Shown: positions 22,251-36,000 of the stretch, in pieces
Layout: each line of letters opens with the position of its first letter
How positions within the stretch are numbered: the stretch's first letter is position 1
Source of the DNA: Calendula officinalis
Lineage: Eukaryota > Streptophyta > Magnoliopsida > Asterales > Asteraceae
Direction: 5' to 3'
Assembly: GCA_963853835.1 (NCBI GenBank)
Contig: OY970823.1
Span: forward strand, 12,170,001 to 12,234,000
Length of the DNA: 64,000 nucleotides
Notes under the pieces: generated by a model
What the model saw: the letters and a program-made list of their open reading frames with translations, nothing else
Databases searched by the model: none
What the model was told of the DNA's origin: nothing
Translations under genes and position numbers: made by a program

Positions 22251-25160
22251 GGACACCTATTACTTGTAAAATGGATATCTATATTCCATTAGTCATGGCT
22301 AGAAGTTATACTAGTTCAAGCTCCATCGGTACGAGTTATGGACATCTAGTGGTTATAATAGTTCAAGGGCCATGGTTATGGGTCATAATGGTTCTAGGCC
22401 CATCGGTATGAGTTATAGACATCTAATGGTAATAATGGTTCAAGGGCCATGGTTATAGGTTATGGACACCTATTACTCGTAACATAGATATCTATAGGCT
22501 ATTGGTCATGGCTACTAGTTATAAATGGTTCAAGGGCAATCGGTACGGGTTATGGATATCTAGTGGTTATAATGGCTCAAGGGCAATGGTTATGGAGTAC
22601 GGACACCTATTACGTGTAAAATGGATATCTATAGGCTATTGGTCATGGCTAGTAGTTATACTGGTTCAAGATCCATCGGTATGAGTTATGGACATCTAGT
22701 GGCTATAATGGTTCAAGGGCCATGGTTATGGTTCATAATGGTTCAAGGCCCATCGGTATGAGTTATGGACATCTAATGGTAATAATGGTTCAAGGGCCAT
22801 GGTTATAGGTTATGTCCACCTATTACTCGTAAAATGGATATCTATAGACTATTGGTCATGGCTAGTAGTTATAATGGTTCAAGGGCCATCGGTAGGAGTT
22901 ATGGACATCTAGTGGTTATAATGGTTCAAGGGCAATGGTTATGGGATATGGACACCTATTACTTGTAAAATGGACATCTATAGGCTATTGGTCATGGCTA
23001 GTAGTTATACTGGTTCAAGCTCCATCGGTACGAGTCATGGACATCTAGTGGTTATAATGGTTCAAGGGCCATGGTTATGGGTTAATGGTTCAAGGCCCAT
23101 CAGTATGAGTTATGGACATCTAATGGTTATAATAGTTCAAGGACCATGGTTATAGGTTATGGACACCTATTACTCGTGAAATGGATGTCTACAGGCTATT
23201 GGACATGGTTAGTAGTTGTAATGGTTCAAGGGTCATCGATACAAGTTATGGACATCAAGTGGTTATAATGGTTCAAGGGTAATGATTATGGGTTATGGAC
23301 ACCTATTACTTGTAAAATTGATATCTATAGGGTATTGGTTATGGCTAGTAGATATAATGGTGAAAGGGCCATCGGTATGAGATATGGACGTTTAGTGGTT
23401 ATAATGGTTGAAGGGCCATGCGTATGGGTTATTGACACCTATTACTTGTAAAATACGTATCTATAGGCTATTGGTCATGGCTACTAGTTATAAATGGTTC
23501 AAGGGCCATCGGTATGAGTAATGGACATCTAGTGGTAATAATGGTTCAAGGGCCTTGGTAATAGGTTATGGACACCTACTACTTGTAAAATGGATATCTA
23601 TAGACTATTGGTCATGGCTAGTAGTTATAATGGTTCAAGCGCCATCGGTACGAGTTATGGACATCTAGTGGTCATAATGGTTCAAGGGCCATGGTTATGG
23701 GTTATGGACACCTATTACTTCTAAAATGGATATCTATATGCCATTAGTCATGGCTAGAAGTTATACTAGTTCAAGCTCCATCGGTACGAGTTATGGACAT
23801 CTAGTGGTTATAATAGTTCAAGGGCCATGGTTATGGGTCATAATGGTTCTAGGCCCATCGGTATGAGTTATGGACATCTAATGGTAATAATGGTTCAAGG
23901 GCCATGTTTATAGGTTATGGACACCTATTACTCGTAACATGGATATCTATAGGCTATTGGTCATGGCTACTAGTTATAAATGGTTCAAGGGCCATCAGTA
24001 CGGGTTATGGATATCTAGTGGTTATAATGGCTCAAGGGCAATGGTTATGGAGTACGGACACCTATTACATGTAAAATGGATATCTATAGGCTATTGGTCA
24101 TGGCTAGTAGTTATACTGGTTCAAGATCCATCGGTACGAGTTATGGACATCTAGTGGCTATAATGGTTCAAGAGCCATGGTTATGGGTCATAATGGTTCA
24201 AGGCCCATCGGTATGAGTTATGGACATCTAATGGAAATAATGGTTCAAGGGCCATGGTTATAGGTTATGTCCACCTATTACTCGTAAAATGGATATCTAT
24301 AGGCTATTGGTCATGGCTAGTAGTTATAATGGTTCAAGGGCCATCGGTAGGAGTTATGGACATCTAGTGGATATAATGGTTCAAGGGCAATGGTTATGGG
24401 ATATGGACACCTATTACTTGTAAAATGGACATCTATAGGCTATTGGTCATGGCTAGTAGTTATACTGGTTCAAGCTCCATCGGTACGAGTCATGGACATC
24501 TAGTGGTTATAATGGTTCAAGGGCCATGGTTATGGGTTAATGGTTCAAGGCCCATCAGTATGAGTTATGGACATCTAATGGTTATAATAGTTCAAGGACC
24601 ATGGTTATAGGTTATGGACACCCATTACTCGTGAAATGGATATCTATAGGCTATTGGACATGGTTAGTAGTTGTAATGGTTCAAGGGTCATCGATACAAG
24701 TTATGGACATCAAGTGGTTATAATTGTTCAAGCGCAATGATTATGGGTTATGGACACCTATTACTTGTAAAATTGATATCTATAGGGTATTGGTTATTGC
24801 TAGTAGATATAATGGTTAAAGGGCCATCGGTATGAGATATGGACGTTTAGTGGTTATAATGGTTGAAGGGCCATGCGTATGGGTTATTGACACCTATTAC
24901 TTGTAAAATACGTATCTATAGGCTATTGGTCATTGCTACTAGTTATAAATGGTTCAAGGGCCATCGGTATGAGTAATGGACATCTCGTGGTAATAATGGT
25001 TCAAGGGCCCTGGTAATAGGTTATGGACACCTATTACTTGTAAAATGGATATTTATAGACTATTGGTCATGGCTAGTAGTTATAATGGTTCAAGCGCCAT
25101 CGGTACGAGTTATGGACATCTAGTAGTCATAATGGTTCAACGGCCATGGTTATGGGTTAT
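22251..25160. repeat. Satellite block: two tandem 1,455-bp half-2 units
   Basis: Units at 22251-23705 and 23706-25160 are each 1,455 bp. Each is half 2 of the 2,514-bp HOR, without half 1 between them. No gene is present. Confidence 0.88.
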
Positions 25161-28100
25161 GGACACCTATTACTTGTAAAATGGATATCTATATGCTATT
25201 AGTCATGGCTAGAAGTTATACTAGTTCAAGCTCCATCGATACGAGTTATGGACACTTAGTGGTTATAATGGTTCAAGGGTCATGGTTATGGGTCTTAATG
25301 GTTCAAGGCCCATCGGTATGAGTTATGGGACATCTAATGGTAATAATGGTTTCAAGGGTCATGGTTATAGGTTATGGACACCTATTACTCGTAAAATGGA
25401 TATCTATAGGCTAATGGTCATGGCTAGTAGTTATAATGGTTCAAGGGCAATGGTTATGGGATATGGACACCTATTACTTGTAAAATGGATATCTATAGGC
25501 TATTGGTCATGGCTAGTAGTTTTACTGGTTCAAGCTCCATCGGTACAAGTTATGGACATCTATTGGTTATAATGGTTCAAGGGCTATGTTTATGGGTCAA
25601 TGGTTCAAGGCCCATCAGTATGAGTTATGGACATCTAATGGTTATAATAGTTCAAGGGCCATGGTTATAGGTTATGGACACCTATTACTCGTGAAATGGA
25701 TATCTATAGGCTATTGGTCATGGTTAGTAATTGTAATGGTTCAAGGGCCATCGATACGAGTTATGGACATCAAGTGGTTATAATGGTTCAAGAGCAATGA
25801 TTATGGGTTACGGACACCTATTACTTGTAAAATTGATATCTATAGGCTATTGGTCATGGCTAGTAGATATAATGGATAAAGGGCCATCGGTATGAGATAT
25901 GGACGTTTAGTGGTTATAATGGTTCAAGGGCCATGCATATGGGTTATTGACACCTATTACTTGTAAAATACGTATCTATAGGCTATTGGTCAAGGCTACT
26001 AGTTATAAATGGTTCAAGGGCCATCGGTATGAGTAATGGACATCTAGTGGTAATAATGGTTCAAGGGCCTTGGTAATAGGTTATGGACACCTACTACTTG
26101 TAAAATGGATATCTATAGACTATTGGTCATGGCTAGTAGTTATAATGGTTCAAGCGCCATCGGTACGAGTTATGGACTTCTAGTGGTCATAATGGTTCAA
26201 GGGCGATGGTTATGGGTTATGGACACCTATTACTTGTAAAATGTATATCTATATGCCATTAGTCATGGCTAGAAGTTATACTAGTTCAAGCTCCATCGGT
26301 ACGAGTTATGGACATCTAGTGGTTATAATAGTTCAAGGGCCATGGTTATGGGTCATAATGGTTCTAGGCCCATCGGTATGAGTTATGGACATCTCGTGGT
26401 AATAATGGTTCAAGGGTCCTGGTAATAGGTTATGGACACCTATTACTTGTAAAATGTATATTTATAGACTATTGGTCATGGCTAGTAGTTATAATGGTTC
26501 AAGCGCCATCGGTACGAGTTATGGACATCTAGTAGTCATAATGGTCAACGGCCATGGTTATGGGTTATGGACACCTATTACTTGTAAAATGGATATCTAT
26601 ATGCTATTAGTCATGGCTAGAAGTTATACTAGTTCAAGCTCCATCGGTACGAGTTATGGACACTTAGTGGTTATAATGGTTCAAGGGTCATGGTTATGGG
26701 TCTTAATGGTTCAAGGCCCATCGGTATGTGTTATGGACATCTAATGGTAATAATGGTTTCAAGGGTCATGGTTATAGGTTATGGACACCTATTACTCGTA
26801 AAATGGATATCTATAGGCTAATGGTCATGGCTAGTAGTTATAATGGTTCAAGGGCAATGGTTATGGGATATGGACACCTATTACTTGTAAAATGGATATC
26901 TATAGGCTATTGGTCATGGCTAGTAGTTTTACTGGTTCAAGCTCCATCGGTACAAGTTATGGACATCTAGTGGTTATAATGGTTCAAGGGCCATGTTTAT
27001 GGGTCAATGGTTCAAGGCCCATCAGTATGAGTTATGGACATCTAATGGTTATAATAGTTCAAGGGCCATGGTTATAGGTTATGGACACCTATTACTCGTG
27101 AAATGGATATCTATAGGCTATTGGTCATGGTTAGTAGTTGTAATGGTTCAAGGGCCATCGATACGAGTTATGGACATCAAGTGGTTATAATGGTTCAAGA
27201 GCAATGATTATGGGTTACGGACACCTATTACTTGTAAAATTGATATCTATAGGCTATTGGTCATGGCTAGTAGATATAATGGTTAAAGGGCCATCGGTAT
27301 GAGATATGGACGTTTAGTGGTTATAATGGTTCAAGGGCCATGCATATGGGTTATTGACACCTATTACTTGTAAAATACGTATCTATAGGCTATTGGTCAT
27401 GGCTACAAGTTATTAATGGTTCAAGGGCCATCGGTATGAGTAATGGACATCTATTGGTAATAATGGTTCAAGGGCCTTGGTAATAGGTTATGGACACCTA
27501 CTACTTGTAAAATGGATATCTATAGACTATTGGTCATGGCTAGTAGTTATAATGGTTCAAGTGCCATCGGTACGAGTTATGGACATCTAGTGGTCATAAT
27601 GGTTCAAGGGCGATGGTTATGGGTTATGGACACCTATTACTTGTAAAATGGATATCTATATGCCATTAGTCATGGCTAGAAGTTATACTAGTTCAAGCTC
27701 CATCGGTACGAGTTATGGACATCTAGTGGTTATAATAGTTCAAGGGCCATGGTTATGGGTCATAATGGTTCTAGGCCCGTCGGTATGAGTTATGGACATC
27801 TCGTGGTAATAATGGTTCAAGGGCCCTGGTAATAGGTTATGGACACCTATTACTTGTAAAATGGATATTTATAGACTATTGGTCATGGTAGTAGCTATAA
27901 TGGTTCAAGCGCCATCGGTACGAGTTATGGACATCTAGTAGTCATAATGGTCAACGGCCATGGTTATGCGTTATGGACACCTATTACTTGTAAAATGGAT
28001 ATCTATATGCTATTAGTCATGGCTAGAAGTTATACTAGTTCAAGCTCCATCGGTACGAGTTATGGACACTTAGTGGTTATAATGGTTCAAGGGTCATGGT

Positions 28101-30330
28101 TATGGGTCTTAATGGTTCAAGGCCCATCGGTATGTGTTATGGACATCTAATGGTAATAATGGTTTCAAGGGTCATGGTTATAGGTTATGGACACCTATTA
28201 CTCGTAAAATGGATATCTATAGGCTAATGGTCATGGCTAGTAGTTATAATGGTTCAAGGGCAATGGTTATGGGATATGGACACCTATTACTTGTAAAATG
28301 GATATCTATAGGCTATTGGTCATGGCTAGTAGTTTTACTGGTTCAAGCTCCATCGGTACAAGTTATGGACATCTATTGGTTATAATGGTTCAAGGGCCAT
28401 GTTTATGGGTCAATGGTTCAAGGCCCATCAGTATGAGTTATGGACATCTAATGGTTATAATAGTTCAAGGGCCATGGTTATAGGTTATGGACACCTATTA
28501 CTCGTGAAATGGATATCTATAGGCTATTGGTCATGGTTAGTAGTTGTAATGGTTCAAGGGCCATCGATACGAGTTATGGACATCAAGTGGTTTTAATGGT
28601 TCAAGAGCAATGATTATGGGTTACGGACACCTATTACTTGTAAAATTGATATCTATAGGCTATTGGTCATGGCTAGTAGATATAATGGTTAAAGGGCCAT
28701 TGGTATGAGATATGGACGTTTAGTGGTTATAATGGTTCAAGGGCCATGCATATGGGTTATTGACACCTATTACTTGTGAAATACGTATCTATAGGCTATT
28801 GGTCATGGCTACTAGTTATAAATGGTTCAAGGGCCATCGGTATGAGTAATGGACATCTAGTGGTAATAATGGTTCAAGGGCCTTGGTAATAGGTTATGGA
28901 CACCTACTACTTGTGAAATGGATATCTATAGACTATTGGTCATGGCTAGTAGTTATAATGGTTCAAGCGCCATCGGTACGAGTTATGGACTTCTAGTGGT
29001 CATAATGGTTCAAGGGCGATGGTTATGGGTTATGGACACCTATTACTTGTAAAATGGATATCTATATGCCATTAGTCATGGCTAGAAGTTATACTAGTTC
29101 AAGCTCCATCGGTACGAGTTATGGACATCTAGTGGTTATAATAGTTCAAGGGCCATGGTTATGGGTCATAATGGTTCTAGGCCCATCGGTATGAGTTATG
29201 GACATCTCGTGGTAATAATGGTTCAAGGGCCCTGGTAATAGGTTATGGACACCTATTACTTGTAAAATGGATATTTATAGACTATTGGTCATGGCTAGTA
29301 GTTATAATGGTTCAAGCGCCATCGGTACAAAGTTATGGACATCTAGTAGTCATAATGGTCAACGGCCATGGTTATGCGTTATGGACACCTATTACTTGTA
29401 AAATGGATATCTATATGCTATTAGTCATGGCTAGAAGTTATACTAGTTCAAGCTCCATCGGTACGAGTTATGGACACTTAGTGGTTATAATGGTTCAAGG
29501 GTCATGGTTATGGGTCTTAATGGTTCAAGGCCCATCGGTATGTGTTATGGACATCTAATGGTAATAATGGTTTCAAGGGTCATGGTTATAGGTTATGGAC
29601 ACCTATTACTCGTAAAATGGATATCTATAGGCTAATGGTCATGGCTAGTAGTTATAATGGTTCAAGGGCAATGGTTATGGGATATGGACACCTATTACTT
29701 GTAAAATGGATATCTATAGGCTATTGGTCATGGCTAGTAGTTTTACTGGTTCAAGCTCCATCGGTACAAGTTATGGACATCTATTGGTTATAATGGTTCA
29801 AGGGCCATGTTTATGGGTCAATGGTTCAAGGCCCATCAGTATGAGTTATGGACATCTAATGGTTATAATAGTTCAAGGGCCATGGTTATAGGTTATGGAC
29901 ACCTATTACTCGTGAAATGGATATCTATAGGCTATTGGTCATGGTTAGTAGTTGTAATGGTTCAAGGGCCATCGATACGAGTTATGGACATCAAGTGGTT
30001 ATAATGGTTCAAGAGCAATGATTATGGGTTACGAACACCTATTACTTGTAAAATTGATATCTATAGGCTATTGGTCATGGCTAGTAGATATAATGGTTAA
30101 AGGGCCATCGGTATGAGATATGGACGTTTAGTGGTTATAATGGTTCAAGGGCCATGCATATGGGTTATTGACACCTATTACTTGTAAAATACGTATCTAT
30201 AGGCTATTGGTCATGGCTACTAGTTATTAATGGTTCAAGGGCCATCGGTATGAGTAATGGACATCTAGTGGTAATAATGGTTCAAGGGCCTTGGTAATAG
30301 GTTATGGACACCTACTACTTGTAAAATGGT
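25161..30330. repeat. Satellite block: about 3.7 units of a 1,407-bp HOR
   Basis: The period is 1,406-1,408 bp, with starts near 25161, 26568, 27974 and 29382. Each unit is half 1 (1,059 bp), then the first 213-bp module of half 2, then its last 136-bp module. The join inside the 213-bp module is recognisable as ATCTCGTGG replacing ATCTAATGG. All copies share it, so one exchange event was then amplified. Confidence 0.87.
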
Positions 30331-33060
30331 TATCTACAGGCTATTGGTCATGGCTAGTAGATATAATGGTTAAAGGGCCATCGGTATGAGATATGGACGT
30401 TTAGTGGTTATAATGGTTCAAGGGCCATGCATATGGGTTATTGACACCTATTACTTGTAAAATACGTATCTATAGGCTATTGGTCATGGCTACTAGTTAT
30501 AAATGGTTCAAGGGCCATCGGTATGAGTAATGGACATCTAGTGGTAATAATGGTTCAAGGGCCTTGGTAATAGGTTATGGACACCTACTACTTGTAAAAT
30601 GGATATCTATAGACTATTGGTCATGGCTAGTAGTTATAATGGTTCAAGCGCCATCGGTACGAGTTATGGACTTCTAGTGGTCATAATGGTTCAAGGGCGA
30701 TGGTTATGGGTTATGGACACCTATTACTTGTAAAATGGATATCTATATGCCATTAGTCATGGCTAGAAGTTATACTAGTTCAAGCTCCATCGGTACGAGT
30801 TATGGACATCTAGTGGTTATAATAGTTCAAGGGCCATGGTTATGGGTCATAATGGTTCTAGGCCCATCGGTATGAGTTATGGACATCTCGTGGTAATAAT
30901 GGTTCAAGGGCCCTGGTAATAGGTTATGGACACCTATTACTTGTAAAATGGATATTTATAGACTATTGGTCATGGCTAGTAGTTATAATGGTTCAAGCGC
31001 CATCGGTACGAGTTATGGACACCTATTACTTGTAAAATGGATATCTATAGGCTATTGGTCAGGGCTAGTAGTTTTACTGGTTCAAGCTCCATCGGTACAA
31101 GTTATGGACATCTAGTGGTTATAATGGTTCAAGGGCCATGTTTATGGGTCAATGGTTCAAGGCCCATCAGTATGAGTTATGGACATCTAATGGTTATAAT
31201 AGTTCAAGGGCCATGGTTATAGGTTATGGACACCTATTACTCGTGAAATGGATATCTATAGGCTAATAGGTCATGGTTAGTAGTTGTAATGGTTCAAGGG
31301 CCATCGATGCGAGTTATGGACATCAAGTGGTTATAATGGTTCAAGAGCAATGATTATGGGTTACGAACACCTATTACTTGTAAAATTGATATCTATAGGC
31401 TATTGGTCATGGCTAGTAGATATAATGGTTAAAGGGCCATCGGTATGAGATATGGACGTTTAGTTGTTATAATGGTTCAAGGGCCATGCATATGGGTTAT
31501 TGACACCTATTACTTGTAAAATACGTATCTATAGGCTATTGGTCATGGCTACTAGTTATTAATGGTTCAAGGGCCATCGGTATGAGTAATGGACATCTAG
31601 TGGTAATAATGGTTCAAGGGCCTTGGTAATAGGTTATGGACACCTACTACTTGTAAAATGGATATCTATAGACTATTGGTCATGGCTAGTAGTTATAATG
31701 GTTCAAGCGCCATCGGTACGAGTTATGGACATCTAGTGGTCGTAATGGTTCAAGGGCCATGGTTATGGGTTATGGACACCTATTACTTGTAAAATGGATA
31801 TCTATATGCCATTAGTCATGGCTAGAAGTTATACTATTTCAAGCTCCATCGGTACGAGTTATGGACATCTAGTGGTTATAATAGTTCAAGGGCCATGGTT
31901 ATGGGTCATAATGGTTCTAGGCCCATCGGTATGAGTTATGGACATCTAATGGTAATAATGGTTCAAGGGCCATGTTTATAGGTTATGGACACCTATTACT
32001 CGTAACATGGATATCTATAGGCTATTGGTCATGGCTACTAGTTATAAATGGTTCAAGGGCCATCGGTACGGGTTATGGATATCTAGTGGTTATAATGGCT
32101 CAAGGGCAATGGTTATGGAGTACGGACACCTATTACATGTAAAATGGATATCTATAGGCTATTGGTCATGGCTAGTAGTTATACTGGTTCAAGATCCATC
32201 GGTACGAGTTATGGACATCTAGTGGCTATAATGGTTCAAGGGCCATGGTTATGGGTCATAATGGTTCAAGGCCCATCGGTATGAGTTATGGACATCTAAT
32301 GGTAATAATGGTTCAAGGGCCATGGTTAGAGGTTATGTCCACCTATTACTCGTAAAATGGATATCTATAGGCTATTGGTCATGGCTAGTAGTTATAATGG
32401 TTCAAGGGCCATCGGTAGGAGTTATGGACATCTAGTGGTTATAATGGTTCAAGGGCAATGGTTATGGGATATGGACACCTATTACTTGTAAAATGGACAT
32501 CTATAGGCTATTGGTCATGGCTAGTAGTTATACTGGTTCAAGCTCCATCGGTACGAGTCATGGACGTCTAGTGGTTATAATGGTTCAAGGGCCATGGTTA
32601 TGGGTTAATGGTTCAAGGCCCATCAGTATGAGTTATGGACATCTAATGGTTATAATAGTTCAAGGACCATGGTTATAGGTTATGGACACCTATTACTCGT
32701 GAAATGGATATCTATAGGCTATTGGACATGGTTAGTAGTTGTAATGGTTCAAGGGTCATCGATACAAGTTATGGACATCAAGTGGTTATAATTGTTCAAG
32801 CGCAATGATTATGGGTTATGGACACCTATTACTTGTAAAATTGATATCTATAGGGTATTGGTTATGGCTAGTAGATATAATGGTTAAAGGGCCATCGGTA
32901 TGAGATATGGACGTTTAGTGGTTATAATGGTTGAAGGGCCATGCGTATGGGTTATTGACACCTATTACTTGTAAAATACGTATCTATAGGCTATTGGTCA
33001 TTGCTACTAGTTATAAATGGTTCAAGGGCCATCGGTATGAGTAATGGACATCTCGTGGTA
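30331..33060. repeat. Satellite block with rearranged junctions and one half-2 unit
   Basis: A 273-bp stretch (two modules) is repeated directly around 30330. A module A joins module A directly near 31020, skipping the start of half 1. A regular half 1 remainder and half 2 unit then follow, so that 31037 and 33552 are again about 2,515 bp apart. No genes seen. Confidence 0.8.
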
Positions 33061-36000
33061 ATAATGGTTCAAGGGCCCTGGTAATAGGTTATGGACACCT
33101 ATTACTTGTAAAATGGATATTTATAGACTATTGGTCATGGCTAGTAGTTATAATGGTTCAAGCGCCATCGGTACGGGTTATGGACATCTAGTAGTCATAA
33201 TGGTTCAACGGCCATGGTTATGGGTTATGGACACCTATTACTTGTAAAATGGATATCTATATGCTATTAGTCATGGCTAGAAGTTATACTAGTTCAAGCT
33301 CCATCGGTACGAGTTATGGACACTTAGTGGTTATAATGGTTCAAGGGTCATGGTTATGGGTCTTAATGGTTCAAGGCCCATCGTTATGAGTTATGGACAT
33401 CTAATGGTAATAATGGTTTCAAGGGTCATGGTTATAGGTTATGGACACCTATTACTCGTAAAATGGATATCTATAGGCTAATGGTCATGGCTAGTAGTTA
33501 TAATGGTTCAAGGGCAATGGTTATGGGATATGGACACCTATTACTTGTAAAATGGATATCTATAGGCTATTGGTCATGGCTAGTAGTTTTACTGGTTCAA
33601 GCTCCATCGGTACAAGTTATGGACATCTAGTGGTTATAATGGTTCAAGGGCCATGTTTATGGGTCAATGGTTCAAGGCCCATCAGTATGAGTTATGGACA
33701 TCTAATGGTTATAATAGTTCAAGGGCCATGGTTATAGGTTATGGACACCTATTACTCGTGAAATGGATATCTATATGCTATTGGTCATGGTTAGTAGTTG
33801 TAATGGTTCAAGGGCCATCGATACGAGTTATGGCATCAAGTGGTTATAATGGTTCAAGAGCAATGATTATGGGTTACGAACACCTATTACTTCTAAAATT
33901 GATATCTATAGGCTATTGGTTATGGCTAGTAGATATAATGGTTAAAGGGCCATCGGTAGGAGATATGGACGTTTAGTGGTTATAATGGTTGAAGGGCCAT
34001 GCGTATGGGTTATTGACACCTATTACTTGTAAAATACGTATCTATAGGCTATTGGTCATTGCTACTAGTTATAAATGGTTCAAGGGCCATCGGTATGAGT
34101 AATGGACATCTCGTGGTAATAATGGTTCAAGGGCCCTGGTAATAGGTTATGGACACCTATTACTTGTAAAATGGATATTTATAGACTATTGGTCATGGCT
34201 AGTAGTTATAATGGTTCAAGCGCCATCGGTACGGGTTATGGACATCTAGTAGTCATAATGGTTCAACGGCCATGGTTATGGGTTATGGACACCTATTACT
34301 TGTAAAATGGATATCTATATGCTATTAGTCATGGCTAGAAGTTATACTAGTTCAAGCTCCATCGGTACGAGTTATGGACACTTAGTGGTTATAATGGTTC
34401 AAGGGTCATGGTTATGGGTCTTAATGGTTCAAGGCCCATCGTTATGAGTTATGGACATCTAATGGTAATAATGGTTTCAAGGGTCATGGTTATAGGTTAT
34501 GGACACCTATTACTCGTAAAATGGATATCTATAGGCTAATGGTCATGGCTAGTAGTTATAATGGTTCAAGGGCAATGGTTATGGGATATGGACACCTATT
34601 ACTTGTAAAATGGATATCTATAGGCTATTGGTCATGGCTAGTAGTTTTACTGGTTCAAGCTCCATCGGTACAAGTTATGGACATCTATTGGTTATAATGG
34701 TTCAAGGGCCATGTTTATGGGTCAATGGTTCAAGGCCCATCAGTATGAGTTATGGACATCTAATGGTTATAATAGTTCAAGGGCCATGGTTATAGGTTAT
34801 GGACACCTATTACTCGTGAAATGGATATCTATAGGCTATTGGTCATGGTTAGTAGTTGTAATGGTTCAAGGGCCATCGATACGAGTTATGGCATCAAGTG
34901 GTTATAATGGTTCAAGAGCAATGATTATGGGTTACGGACACCTATTACTTGTAAAATCGATATCTATAGGCTATTGGTCATGGCTAGTAGATATAATGGT
35001 TAAAGGGCCATCGGTATGAGATATGGACGTTTAGTGGTTATAATGGTTCAAGGGCCATGCATATGGGTTATTGACACCTATTACTTGTAAAATACGTATC
35101 TATAGGCTATCGGTCATGGCTACTAGTTATAAATGGTTCAAGGGCCATCGGTATGAGTAATGGACATCTAGTGGTAATAATGGTTCAAGGGCCTTGGTAA
35201 TAGGTTATGGACACCTACTACTTGTAAAATGGATATCTATAGACTATTGGTCATGGCTAGTAGTTATAATGGTTCAAGCGCCATCGGTACGAGTTATGGA
35301 CTTCTAGTGGTCATAATGGTTCAAGGGCGATGGTTATGGGTTATGGACACCTATTACTTGTAAAATGGATATCTATATGCCATTAGTCATGGCTAGAAGT
35401 TATACTAGTTCAAGCTCCATCGGTACGAGTTATGGACATCTAGTGGTTATAATAGTTCAAGGGCCATGGTTATGGGTCATAATGGTTCTAGGCCCATCGG
35501 TATGAGTTATGGACATCTCGTGGTAATAATGGTTCAAGGGCCCTGGTAATAGGTTATGGACACCTATTACTTGTAAAATGGATATTTATAGACTATTGGT
35601 CATGGCTAGTAGTTATAATGGTTCAAGCGCCATCGGTACGAGTTATGGACATCTAGTAGTCATAATGGTTCAACGGCCATGGTTATGGGTTATGGACACC
35701 TATTACTTGTAAAATGGATATCTATATGCTATTAGTCATGACTAGAAGTTATACTAGTTCAAGCTCCATCGGTACGAGTTATGGACACTTAGTGGTTATA
35801 ATGGTTCAAGGGTCATGGTTATGGGTCTTAATGGTTCAAGGCCCATCGGTATGTGTTATGGACATCTAATGGTAATAATGGTTTCAAGGGTCATGGTTAT
35901 AGGTTATGGACACCTATTACTCGTAAAATGGATATCTATAGGCTAATGGTCATGGCTAGTAGTTATAATGGTTCAAGGGCAATGGTTATGGGATATGGAC

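Noticed and set aside
33653..33976. 107- and 102-codon frames in the satellite (also near 34711, 38771, 39829)
   Set aside because: They are longer only because a one-base deletion (TTATGGCATC) joins two chance frames.
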